The notes beneath the pieces are model-generated. The model did not search any database and was not told the origin of the DNA. It saw only the letters and a program-made list of their open reading frames with translations. A DNA stretch of 55,693 nt from CAZNNH01 sp964574335 (GTDB lineage Bacteria; Acidobacteriota; Vicinamibacteria; Fen-336), in assembly GCA_964574335.1 (NCBI GenBank), contig CAZNNH010000022.1:1-55693 (forward strand), written 5' to 3'. Below are positions 8,644 through 16,238 of this stretch, piece after piece (position 1 is the first letter of the stretch; each line of letters begins with the position of its first letter). The position numbers and the translations under genes are program-made.

Positions 8644-8945
8644 CCCCGCTTGCGGGTCCGCGAGGCTCGGTCTCGGCGCGTCCGTCGGATGACGACATCG
8701 ATGTCTGCGGCGGAGAGGCGGCCGAGGTCACGCTCGCGGCTCTCGCGGCGGAGCACGCGGAGCGCCTCCAGCCCCCGGGCGCGGCGCAGGGTCTCCAGGG
8801 TCTGGTCGACGGTTCCAGCATCCACGGGGATCATCAGCGCCACGGGTCGACCGTTCGCCGTGAGCATCGCCTCCCGCTCCTGTCTCAGGGCCTCGCGCAC
8901 CTGCTTGGGGCGTGTGCGAAGGTCCCGGATCGTGACGGTCCTCAT
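8640..8945 (-). CDS. Phd/YefM-like antitoxin of the PIN toxin
   Basis: A 101-residue protein opening with 'TIRDLRTRPKQVREALRQ' and 'AMLTANGRPVALMIPVDAG', the Phd/YefM-type N-terminal DNA-binding fold that recognises its own promoter. The C-terminal half is charged and would bind and block the toxin. The ATG at 8945 fits the fold and lies just downstream of a strong palindrome (8962-8986), so autoregulation is likely. A longer in-frame reading upstream has no matching family sequence and would cross the palindrome, so it was not used. Confidence 0.82.
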   Translation of the reverse strand: MRTVTIRDLRTRPKQVREALRQEREAMLTANGRPVALMIPVDAGTVDQTLETLRRARGLEALRVLRRESRERDLGRLSAADIDVVIRRTRRDRASRTRKRG

Positions 8946-8961
8946 GTTCTTGAGTGTACCA

Positions 8962-8986
8962 TATGGAGTGACATTTGTCACCCATA
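8962..8986 (-). promoter_or_regulatory. Palindromic operator upstream of the PIN toxin-antitoxin operon
   Basis: An inverted repeat with half-sites TATGGAGTGACA and TGTCACCCATA around a 2-nt centre lies 17 nt upstream of the antitoxin ATG. The inner GTGACA/TGTCAC arms are perfect and the outer TATGG/CCATA arms match with one base offset. Its place and symmetry fit an autoregulatory antitoxin site (inference). Confidence 0.6.
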
Positions 8987-9090
8987 CTTGAGTCGAATAG
9001 AATCCTTTCGCGCAGTGACGCCCACAGGCCGAGAGCACGTCCCTGACCGGGGATCCGCCCGCTCCCAGCCATGCTATCGTGACCCCGCCC

Positions 9091-10144
9091 ATGCCGGAGC
9101 CGACACCGGAAGCTGCCCCCGAAGCCCGCCCTGCGCCCCGGCCCACGGGCCGCCCGGCCGGCTTCTTGCGCGAGCTCGACACCATGATCCGGGCGCGTTA
9201 TCCCCTGGTCTATCTCGTCTCCTGGGAGGAGCAGCGCCTCGACGCCCTTCTCGAGGACCTGGCCCGCAGCCACGGGCGCTCGTTCTACTCCTGGTCGATC
9301 ACCCAAGGGCTCCGGCGGTCTGCAGCACCTGAAGGCCTGGCTCAACAACCGTGCCGCGGCCTTCGGCGAGAAGGCGCGGGCCTTCGGGCTCCCGGAGCCG
9401 AAGGGCCTGCTGCTGCTCGGTGTGCAGGGTTGCGGCAAGAGCCTCACCGCCAAGGCGGTGGCCGCCCAGTGGCGCCTCCCCCTGCTGCGGCTCGACGTGG
9501 GGCGCATCTTCTCCGGTCTGGTCGGCTCGTCGGAGGAGAACGTGCGCCGGGCGATCCGGGTGGCCGAGAGCGTCGCGCCAGCGGTCTTGTGGATCGACGA
9601 GATCGAGAAGGGCCTCTCGGGGGTCGGGACGTCCGGTGCCACCGACAGCGGCGTCACCGCCCGCGTCTTCGGAGCCCTCCTCACCTGGCTGCAGGAGAAG
9701 ACGGCGCCGGTCTTCGTCATCGCCACCGCCAACCGCATCGAGGCCCTGCCGCCGGAGCTGCTGCGAAAGGGGCGCTTCGACGAGATCTTCTTCGTCGATC
9801 TGCCGGCGCCCGCCGAGCGTCGCGAGATCTTCGAGATCCATCTCTCGCGCCGCCGCCGAGACCCGGCCGGCTTCGACACCGGCGAGCTGGTCCGTGCCGC
9901 CGAAGGCTTCGCGGGCGCCGAGATCGAGCAGGCCGTGGTGGAGGGCCTGTACCATGCCTTCGCCGAGGGCCAGGAGCTCGCGCAAGACCACGTGCTCCGC
10001 GCCATCCGCGAGACCCTGCCGCTCTCCAGGACCATGCGCGAGGACATCGGCCGGCTCCGCGACTGGGCCAAGACGCGGACCCGGCCGGCCTCCACGGCCG
10101 CGGACGAGCCTCCGCCCACCGGCCCGGCGTCGCGGTTCGCGTGA
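9091..10144 (+). pseudogene. Ycf46-like AAA ATPase, internally deleted and out of frame
   Basis: The N-terminal piece, from ATG 9091, reads 'LRELDTMIRARYPLVYLVSW' to 'SFYSWSITQGL' and matches the start of Ycf46-family ATPases. At about 9310 the homology jumps to another frame with 'GGLQHLKAWLNNRAAAFGEK', the segment just before the ATPase core. The core is complete: Walker A 'GVQGCGKS', Walker B 'VLWIDEIEKG', sensor 'VIATANRIEALP', arginine finger 'RKGRFDE', stop at 10144. Roughly 165 residues found between these parts in family members are missing and the frame changes, so the gene as written cannot make the full protein; the ATPase part could start at an internal GTG such as 9422. Real deletion and misassembly are both possible. 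It leads an operon with the zinc-ribbon, DUF1257 and DUF2997 genes. Confidence 0.75.
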
Positions 10145-10151
10145 GGCGACC

Positions 10152-10904
10152 TTGGGTCCTCTCGACCGCTTCCTGAAGATCGAAGGCGAGCGGCCGGCCC
10201 GCGAGCGGACCCAGAGCCCGCCCGCGCCCTCCCGGTTCACCGACGTGGGCGGTTCGGAGAGCACGGGTCCGCCTGCCGAGTCGGGCCGCTCGGGCGGTGA
10301 GCCGGAGCGCTTCTCGGCCGCACCGGCACGGCCGAAGGCCCCGCCGATCCGCCTCAGGGAGGACGACCGGGGGCAGCCCTTCATCCGTTGCCGGCTCTGT
10401 CACTTCGACAATCCCGCTGGTGCCATCGTATGCGCCTTCTGCGATGCGGACCTCGCAACACCCGCGCAGCGGAGCTACAACGAGGCCCTCTGGGACCGGA
10501 CCCAGAGCGAGCGTGTGGAGTACCAGCAGGCGGTCGAGCGCCTCGAGGAGGAGCAGCAGAAGCGGGAGGCCCAGCGCCAAAGCGCCATGCGGGAGCTGGA
10601 AAGGCTCCGCCTGCAGCAGATCAGTTGGCGCGGATCCAGCCTGCGCGAGCTGTTCGCGCACTACGTGACCAGGGCCGGCACCGCCGTCGCGCGGTGCCTG
10701 GTCCTTTCCTTCCCGGACCGGCGGGAGCGGACCTTCGTCGTGGCCGGCACGCTGGTGATCCTCAACCTGCTGACGCTATGGTGGGTGCTGAGCGAAGGGT
10801 TTGGGCTCACCCTCTGGTGGATCAGCGTGGTGGTCCAGGTGGCATCGATCGTCGGGGCCGTCGAGCGCGGAAGGAGTGCCCGATGTCCGAAGTCATCTCG
10901 ATGA
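10152..10904 (+). CDS. Zinc-ribbon, coiled-coil membrane protein of the Ycf46/DUF1257 operon
   Basis: A 250-residue protein of unknown function. A proline-rich, low-complexity N-terminus is followed by a rubredoxin-like zinc ribbon ('CRLCHFDNPAGAIVCAFCD', two C-x2-C knuckles) around residues 80-98. Next comes a glutamate/arginine-rich coiled coil ('EYQQAVERLEEEQQKREAQR') and two hydrophobic segments near the C-terminus ('VVAGTLVILNLLTLWWVL' and 'LWWISVVVQVASIVGAV'). The TTG at 10152 lies 7 nt after the ATPase stop, with GAGG just upstream, and fits the reading frame better than any later ATG. It overlaps the DUF1257 gene by 22 nt, so the three are co-translated. It could tether the complex to the membrane (inference). 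Confidence 0.65.
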   Translation: MGPLDRFLKIEGERPARERTQSPPAPSRFTDVGGSESTGPPAESGRSGGEPERFSAAPARPKAPPIRLREDDRGQPFIRCRLCHFDNPAGAIVCAFCDADLATPAQRSYNEALWDRTQSERVEYQQAVERLEEEQQKREAQRQSAMRELERLRLQQISWRGSSLRELFAHYVTRAGTAVARCLVLSFPDRRERTFVVAGTLVILNLLTLWWVLSEGFGLTLWWISVVVQVASIVGAVERGRSARCPKSSR

Positions 10905-11260
10905 CGGTGCCGATCATCGGCATGGCGGAGCTGCTGCAGACCGTGGTGGCCCTGAGCCTGGTGCAGACGACGGCCGAGTCCTTCGAGACCGAGGACGGCG
11001 AGAGCCACGCGGTCGACCTGGTGATCGCCGATCCGGCCGGGACGCGGGTGGGCGTGAAGGTCGACGAGAAGAGCAAAGAAGCCACCTTCATCGCCCACGA
11101 CCGGCGGGACCGGCGCGGCAGCGCCCTGATCGGACGCATCGCCCAGCGCCACGCCTACTCGCGGGTGATGGAGGAGCTGAAGCGCAAGGGCTATCAGATC
11201 GCGCGCGAGGAGAAGCTGAAGGACGGCTCGATCAAGCTCGTGGCCCAGCGCTGGAGGTGA
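10883..11260 (+). CDS. DUF1257 (Ycf35-like) protein
   Basis: A 125-residue protein that I recognise as the DUF1257/Ycf35 family: early 'IGMAELLQTVVALSL', the central 'VDLVIADPAGTRVGVKVDEK' and 'IAQRHAYSRVMEELKRKGYQ', and the terminal 'EEKLKDGSIKLVAQRW'. The family is found in plastid genomes, cyanobacteria and scattered soil bacteria, with no known activity. An AAGGAG site lies 6 nt before the ATG. The start overlaps the zinc-ribbon gene and the DUF2997 gene follows 5 nt after the stop. The conserved company of DUF2997 and a Ycf46 ATPase argues for a joint function. Confidence 0.85.
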   Translation: MSEVISMTVPIIGMAELLQTVVALSLVQTTAESFETEDGESHAVDLVIADPAGTRVGVKVDEKSKEATFIAHDRRDRRGSALIGRIAQRHAYSRVMEELKRKGYQIAREEKLKDGSIKLVAQRWR

Positions 11261-11265
11261 GGAGC

Positions 11266-11472
11266 ATGGCGGACAAGGCAGAGATCGAAGTCGTGGTCAG
11301 CCCCGAGGGCGAGGTGCGGCTCGAGACCCGCGGCCTTCGGGGCCAGGCCTGCGTCGAGGAGACCAAGGACCTGCTTCCCGCCGTCGGCGCCCGGGTCCTC
11401 AGCCGCGAGAAGACGCGGGAGTTCTACCAGCGCCCGACGGTCTCGGACCGCGCCACGACCCGGCGACGCTAG
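11266..11472 (+). CDS. DUF2997 protein
   Basis: A 68-residue protein: 'EIEVVVSPEGEVRLETRGLR' followed by 'ACVEETKDLLPAVGARVLSR', the usual DUF2997 pattern of two strands, a conserved cysteine and a helix. The family has no established function and normally sits directly downstream of DUF1257, as here. A GGTGAGGAG site precedes the ATG, which is 5 nt from the DUF1257 stop. It is the last gene of the Ycf46/Ycf35-like operon, unless the MoaF gene 54 nt further on is also co-transcribed. Confidence 0.85.
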   Translation: MADKAEIEVVVSPEGEVRLETRGLRGQACVEETKDLLPAVGARVLSREKTREFYQRPTVSDRATTRRR

Positions 11473-11526
11473 CGGGGAGTGCGCGGCCACGGGCGGAGGA
11501 GCCTCAACCCCACAGGAGGCGTGTCG

Positions 11527-13305
11527 ATGAACACACCCATGCACCGATTCAAGTACACGCCGCTCACCAAGGAGCAGATCGGCCAGAAGCTCGAGGCCGC
11601 CGGGTCCGGTCCGATCTGCGTCTCCGAGCTGTCCGACGCCCTGGTCGGCCAGTCGCTCACGCTGCGGATGAAGGACGGGCCGGCGCTGAGCTATCGATTC
11701 CAGGACCGGACTCATCTGACACTCTCGGAGGACGGGGGCTCGCCGATCGAGGCGCGTTGCGGCGCGCTGACGCTGAGGCAGGTGGTCTTCTTCTCGCACA
11801 TGATTCCCGGGGCGCAGAGGGGCTACAACGTGTTCGTCGACCGGGACACCCGGCTCGTCACGGTGTTCGAGGTGTGGCTCTCCAGTGGCCGAAAGGAGAA
11901 GACCCTGGGAGGCCACGAGATCACGGTCGACGACAGGGAGGTCCAGCGCCAGATCTACTTCGGCCACGTCGAGGTGGCGGGTCAGGAGCCCCCCGAGAAG
12001 CTCCATCACCTCACCAACCGGATCGAAGGCAAGGGAATGTACTGGCGGCAGGACACGGGGATCGAGACGCTGGAGCTCTACACGTCGGTCGTCTCCTCCA
12101 ACTTCGTCGAGCTGACCCGGCATGCGGACGACCTCTCGTACTGCAGCCCGTCCGACTACGTCCTGGTGAACGACAGCATGTTCATCTACGACCGGACGGA
12201 GTGCGAGTTCTCGGGGATCTTCACGCTGTTCGTGGCGGACCTGTTCACCGAGACCCAGGTGGGCGTGCGCCTGGGCTTCAACGAGAAGGACGAGCTGGAG
12301 TACTACCTATTCCGGGGGGCCGGGAAGGTCGTGGGCCAGATCGCGCGCCTGGAGCCCTTCGACGATCACGGCGACCAGGCCTTGATCGTCCAGTCCAGGA
12401 CCGACCCGCAGGCACCGGGAAAGGGGCAGAGGCTGGTCTACCGCCCGGTGAGGGACTTCGCGCACCTGTCCGACGAAGCGGTCCATCAGGCCGCTCTCGA
12501 GAAGACCACGGCGTTCGCCGGGGCGCAGTCGATGGCCGGCCACAACCTGCCCTTCACCGACCTGCTGGTCGGCAAGGAGCTCACCCTCCGCTACGACGAC
12601 GGAGGGCCGGTCCGGCACTACGAGGTCAGCGAGAAGTACAAGCTGAGATACAGAGAAGACGGGGAGAGCCGGTGGCACGAGGAGGACTACCGGGCCTATG
12701 AGGCGGACGAGAAGCTGATCTGGTTCAGCCACAACCTGACCGACAGCAAGCCCCGCGCGAGCGTGCAGGTTGCCCTGGACCTCACCAACGGCCTCACCAC
12801 CTGCATCCACTCCTGGATGGGGACCCCGTACTACGGAAACGAGACGTCCTATCGCGCCCTGTTCGGCGTGGCCGAGATGGAAGGGGTGAACCCTCCACAG
12901 TACGTGCGCCACGAGCTGACCGACGAGCTGCTGGGTGAGGCGTTCTCCTGGTCCTACAACGACCAGATGACCTCCATGCACCTGTACACGACTCCGCACT
13001 CGTCGGCATGGACGATCTTCACGGGGAGCCAGGCCCTGGGGGCACAGTGGTGCGCGCCCTGCCTCTACGTGAAGGTGCGGGACGGCGTCTACATCTTCGC
13101 CATCAACGAGGAGGCCTGCAACGGCGCCGAGATGTGCGTCATGATCAACACCAAGATCACCCACGACTGCGGCTTCGGGTTCTCCGGAGGCGCGGACGGT
13201 GTCAAGCTCACCCTGACCGGGGCCATCGGTCGCCACATCGGACGGTTCGACGTGAAAGAGTACTTCGGTCTCAAGGCGAAGGGGAGGGCCGCATGGACCG
13301 CCTGA
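11527..13305 (+). CDS. MoaF-family protein with two tandem MoaF units
   Basis: A 592-residue cytoplasmic protein built from two related halves. Each half has a MoaF N-terminal barrel ('LVGQSLTLRMKDG' near residue 39; 'LLVGKELTLRYDDG' near 345), a 'VVFFSHM' or 'LIWFSHN' strand, and a MoaF C-terminal-type barrel ending in 'GRHIGRFD' in the second half. Typical MoaF proteins are about 260-280 residues with one such unit, so this is an internal duplication. MoaF was named from molybdenum-cofactor clusters, but its activity is unclear and no other moa gene is here; the barrel may bind a small ligand. AGGAGG at 11514-11519 sets the ATG at 11527. The gene overlaps the NTF2-like gene by 13 nt. Confidence 0.8.
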   Translation: MNTPMHRFKYTPLTKEQIGQKLEAAGSGPICVSELSDALVGQSLTLRMKDGPALSYRFQDRTHLTLSEDGGSPIEARCGALTLRQVVFFSHMIPGAQRGYNVFVDRDTRLVTVFEVWLSSGRKEKTLGGHEITVDDREVQRQIYFGHVEVAGQEPPEKLHHLTNRIEGKGMYWRQDTGIETLELYTSVVSSNFVELTRHADDLSYCSPSDYVLVNDSMFIYDRTECEFSGIFTLFVADLFTETQVGVRLGFNEKDELEYYLFRGAGKVVGQIARLEPFDDHGDQALIVQSRTDPQAPGKGQRLVYRPVRDFAHLSDEAVHQAALEKTTAFAGAQSMAGHNLPFTDLLVGKELTLRYDDGGPVRHYEVSEKYKLRYREDGESRWHEEDYRAYEADEKLIWFSHNLTDSKPRASVQVALDLTNGLTTCIHSWMGTPYYGNETSYRALFGVAEMEGVNPPQYVRHELTDELLGEAFSWSYNDQMTSMHLYTTPHSSAWTIFTGSQALGAQWCAPCLYVKVRDGVYIFAINEEACNGAEMCVMINTKITHDCGFGFSGGADGVKLTLTGAIGRHIGRFDVKEYFGLKAKGRAAWTA

Positions 13306-14060
13306 AGCCCGCGACGGATCCCGGCGAAGGACAGGGGCAAGCGAGGCCAGGGCGCCGGTCGTTCGTGTGCCGGCTGGGCGCGGGCGTGTCGGCGGTGCTG
13401 GCTTCCGCTGTCCCAGGCCTGGCGAGCCGCAGGACGGGCTCGGGTGTGGGTTCGGGAGGCAGTGTCGGTGATCGGCAGGGACTCCTCGAGGACGAGCTAC
13501 AGGTCCGTCGGCTGCACGAGACCTACGAGATGCTTCTCGACGACGGCCGGTACGAGGACGTCGTCGAGTTGTTTGCCGAGGACGCCGAGGTGGTCTTCAA
13601 CGGGGGCGTCTTCGAGGGGCGAAGGAGCGGCGTCCGGCGCCTCTTCGTCGATCGCTTCCGGCCGGCTCTGGCCGGGAAGCGGACGGAGGTGCCACCAGGG
13701 CTGGAGTTGGAGGTCGAACGGCAGCCGGCCGTCGTGACGGTGGCGGCCGACCGCCAGACGGCCGACGCGCGGTTCGCCTGCTCCATCCAGGTGGGCGCCC
13801 CCATCGCCTCAGATTCGCAACTGGTCAGGATGGCACGCCTGCATGGCGAGGGTATCCGGAGATGGTGGGAGGGCGGCAGCTACGAAGCCTCCTACGTCAA
13901 GCACCCGGGTGAAGGCGGCTGGCGGATCAAGAGGCTGGAGTACCGGGTTCTCTCCCGGGCCGACTACCGGGGCGGCGGGTCGCGTGCACGGCCGATGTCG
14001 GTTCCGGCCTTCACGAAGCGATTCCCCGAGGACCCGGAGGGCCCGGACCGGCTGGCCTAG
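13293..14060 (+). CDS. Tat-exported SnoaL/NTF2-like protein
   Basis: A 255-residue protein with a twin-arginine signal ('GRRSFVCRLGAGVSAVLASA'), so it is probably exported folded. The body from about residue 65 ('LHETYEMLLDDGRYEDVVEL', 'FAEDAEVVFNGGVFEGR') is an NTF2/SnoaL-like cone fold; members include small-ring cyclases, dehydratases and binding proteins. 'GEGIRRWWEGGSYEASYVK' followed by 'GGWRIKRLEYRVL' is the usual closing strand pair. It overlaps the end of the MoaF-family gene by 13 nt, so the two are probably produced together. No substrate can be inferred. Its TAG stop is shared with the stop of the convergent gene through a CTAG palindrome at 14057-14060. Confidence 0.75.
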   Translation: MDRLKPATDPGEGQGQARPGRRSFVCRLGAGVSAVLASAVPGLASRRTGSGVGSGGSVGDRQGLLEDELQVRRLHETYEMLLDDGRYEDVVELFAEDAEVVFNGGVFEGRRSGVRRLFVDRFRPALAGKRTEVPPGLELEVERQPAVVTVAADRQTADARFACSIQVGAPIASDSQLVRMARLHGEGIRRWWEGGSYEASYVKHPGEGGWRIKRLEYRVLSRADYRGGGSRARPMSVPAFTKRFPEDPEGPDRLA

Positions 14061-15241
14061 CGCAGGTTGAAGCGCAGTCGGGCCGCGCAGCCCGGCCGCG
14101 TCGCCTCGGATGCGCAGAAGGCCGCGTCGATGGGCCCCAATGGCTTGATGGCCAGGCCGAGGGTGTGGCCGTCCAGCAGCCTCTGCAGGACCGGCCTCGA
14201 GATCGTCGAGTAGGTCTTGCTGCGCGGCTCCGGCGCCACCCGGTCATCGATGATCATCTGTGGGTTGATGACGGTGTCGAGGGACGCGCCGCGCAGCAGG
14301 CTCTTCAGCGTCACCGCGCGCTGATCCCATTCGGGATCTCCCCCCAGGATCTCCGTCACCCGAACCTGCCCCATCTCCTCCGGTTCGATGACGGCGGTCT
14401 GCAGGGCCTGGGTGGTGAGCTCCAGCAGGCCCGGCCCGGCGACCTCCCGTCCCGCATACGCGCTCAGGTCAAATCGCAGGAGCGCGATCTGGACGCCGTT
14501 CACCGAGAGCGCCGGGACCTGAGCCCCGTGCTCGTCTATGCCGTACCAGTCGTTCAGGTTGACGTCCGGGTATTGCAGGTTGACCACGCTGTCCTGGGCC
14601 ACGGCCACGCTCTCCGAGAAGGTGCTCGGGTCGGCGACGGGAGGATGGTAGGGGAGGGGCTCGCCCAGGTCGGGAGGCGCCGTCGCGGCCTCCACGATGT
14701 CGACTCTATAGTAGTCGATGTCGGCGTGGTACCGCTCCAGGCCCCAGTCGGTGATCGCGAACTGGATGTTCACCTGGTCGCCGGGCTCGACCTTGAAGTT
14801 GTGGGTGGTCATGCTGATCGTGTGCCAGGCGGTGGTGTCGGCGATGTCGAACTCGAACAGGTGCTCCTCGAAGTTGGTCGTCTTCTGCGTGTTGGCCGAG
14901 AGATGCACGCGGCGCGGCGCCTCACCCACGCGCACCCGAGCCTCCAGGCGCAGCTCGTGGCCCGGCCGGCTGAGGCGCTCGAGGTCGAGCGACGACGCCA
15001 CGTTGCGCTTGATGAGGGCCCACCAGATGTTGGCGCGATCGTGGGTGGCATCCACGGCCAGGGTCCGGAAGCCGTCTCCCCGGACGAAGTCGACGGTGGC
15101 CTCCCCGTCCCCCGTGAACCAGGTCCAACCCTGAGGGGACTCGGTGTCGAACTCGTCGAGGAACTGCGCCGAAGCTGGGCCGCAGACCAGCAAGCCGACG
15201 ATCGCCCAAGCGCCACCGATCCACCATCCACGCATTCTCAT
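14057..15241 (-). CDS. Secreted protein of unknown function (DNRLRE-like C-terminal half)
   Basis: A 394-residue protein with a Sec signal peptide ('GGAWAIVGLLVCGPASA'). Residues about 25-190 look like a carbohydrate-binding-type beta-sandwich ('FDTESPQGWTWFTGDGEA', 'FKVEPGDQVNIQFAI'). The second half starts with 'SVVNLQYPDVNLNDWYG', reads 'IALLRFDLSAYAGREVAG' and ends in 'LGLAIKPLG', which resembles the DNRLRE domains of surface proteins. No catalytic motif was seen. An AGGAGG site 5 nt before ATG 15241 decides the start. Likely secreted or periplasmic; function unknown. Its stop overlaps that of the convergent NTF2-like gene. Confidence 0.7.
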   Translation of the reverse strand: MRMRGWWIGGAWAIVGLLVCGPASAQFLDEFDTESPQGWTWFTGDGEATVDFVRGDGFRTLAVDATHDRANIWWALIKRNVASSLDLERLSRPGHELRLEARVRVGEAPRRVHLSANTQKTTNFEEHLFEFDIADTTAWHTISMTTHNFKVEPGDQVNIQFAITDWGLERYHADIDYYRVDIVEAATAPPDLGEPLPYHPPVADPSTFSESVAVAQDSVVNLQYPDVNLNDWYGIDEHGAQVPALSVNGVQIALLRFDLSAYAGREVAGPGLLELTTQALQTAVIEPEEMGQVRVTEILGGDPEWDQRAVTLKSLLRGASLDTVINPQMIIDDRVAPEPRSKTYSTISRPVLQRLLDGHTLGLAIKPLGPIDAAFCASEATRPGCAARLRFNLR

Positions 15242-15405
15242 CCTTCCCTCCTGCGCGACATGGTAGTCGCGAATCGGCTCTCTCCGCATCGATGGAGGGT
15301 CCGGTCGCCCCCAGAGCTTGACAGATCTCGTATCTTGGTCGGCAAGGCACGCGACGGGTCGTGACGTTCCCTGCCGTTCGCGGCAGATAACCTGGAGGTG
15401 AACCT

Positions 15406-15954
15406 ATGAGCAGCAGAATCGGGGGGGCGGCGAGTCCGCTGTGGATCTTGGCCCTCGTGTTGAGCCTCGGACTGGTAGCCGGCAGCGACGCCCAGGCGGG
15501 CGCGCTCAAGGTCCAGGTGGTGAAGGCCGGCGAGACCTTCGTCGTGCCTGCGGCCCCCGAGTGCAACTCGAGCAAGGTCCACCTCGATCGGGCCGGCACC
15601 TGGGTTCCGGAGCGGGCCATTCGCATCGTCGCGGTCTCGATACCGGAGCAATCCGAGATCTCCCTCTACACCGACATCGAGGTGAGCACGGCGCCGGAGA
15701 TGTACCTCCCCGAGGGCCACATCTTTCGGGTGAAGTACGCGGGTCCGATGATCTCGCGGAACCCGTCGTGTCCGGTGGAGTTCCACGGGTCGAACATCAC
15801 CACGACCAACATCACGTTTCCGCAGGGCTCGTACATCCGTGTCAAGGCCGGTCAGCCGGTCTACGTGCACCTGGATGTCATCAACTGGACCCCGTACACG
15901 ATCGATCCGTTCACGCAGGACGTGTACATCTACTACCAGGCGGGAGGAAACTAG
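15406..15954 (+). CDS. Secreted hypothetical protein
   Basis: A 182-residue protein with an N-terminal Sec signal ('LWILALVLSLGLVAGSDAQA'). The mature part is beta-rich, with two cysteines ('PECNSSKVHL' and 'NPSCPVEFHG') that could form a disulfide, and a tyrosine-rich end ('DVYIYYQAGG'). I do not recognise the family. A GGAGGTGA site before the ATG supports the start. The gene stands alone: divergent from the DNRLRE-like secreted protein and followed by 284 nt in which I see no gene before the HEAT-repeat protein. Confidence 0.65.
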   Translation: MSSRIGGAASPLWILALVLSLGLVAGSDAQAGALKVQVVKAGETFVVPAAPECNSSKVHLDRAGTWVPERAIRIVAVSIPEQSEISLYTDIEVSTAPEMYLPEGHIFRVKYAGPMISRNPSCPVEFHGSNITTTNITFPQGSYIRVKAGQPVYVHLDVINWTPYTIDPFTQDVYIYYQAGGN

Positions 15955-16238
15955 CGCGGACCGACGATGCTCGTCGTCTGCCTGAGAGGGCCATCACGTG
16001 CAGGCGGCGAGACGGCGCCCGGGGAACTTGGCCGGCAGCCGACTGCGCCAGGGGTCGCGATGTGGATGCCGTGGCGGAACCGGACCCTTCCGGGCGGGTT
16101 CTAATCAAGGAGGGTGAGCGCCGGCGGCGTTGGCCAGGAGCCAAGACGCCGGGAAAGGCCGGGCCTTGCCCAAGGAGGACCGAGGTGGCCGCCAGTCCAA
16201 CTGCGCCCCGTTCGGGAAGGCGTGTTCTTCCATCATCC

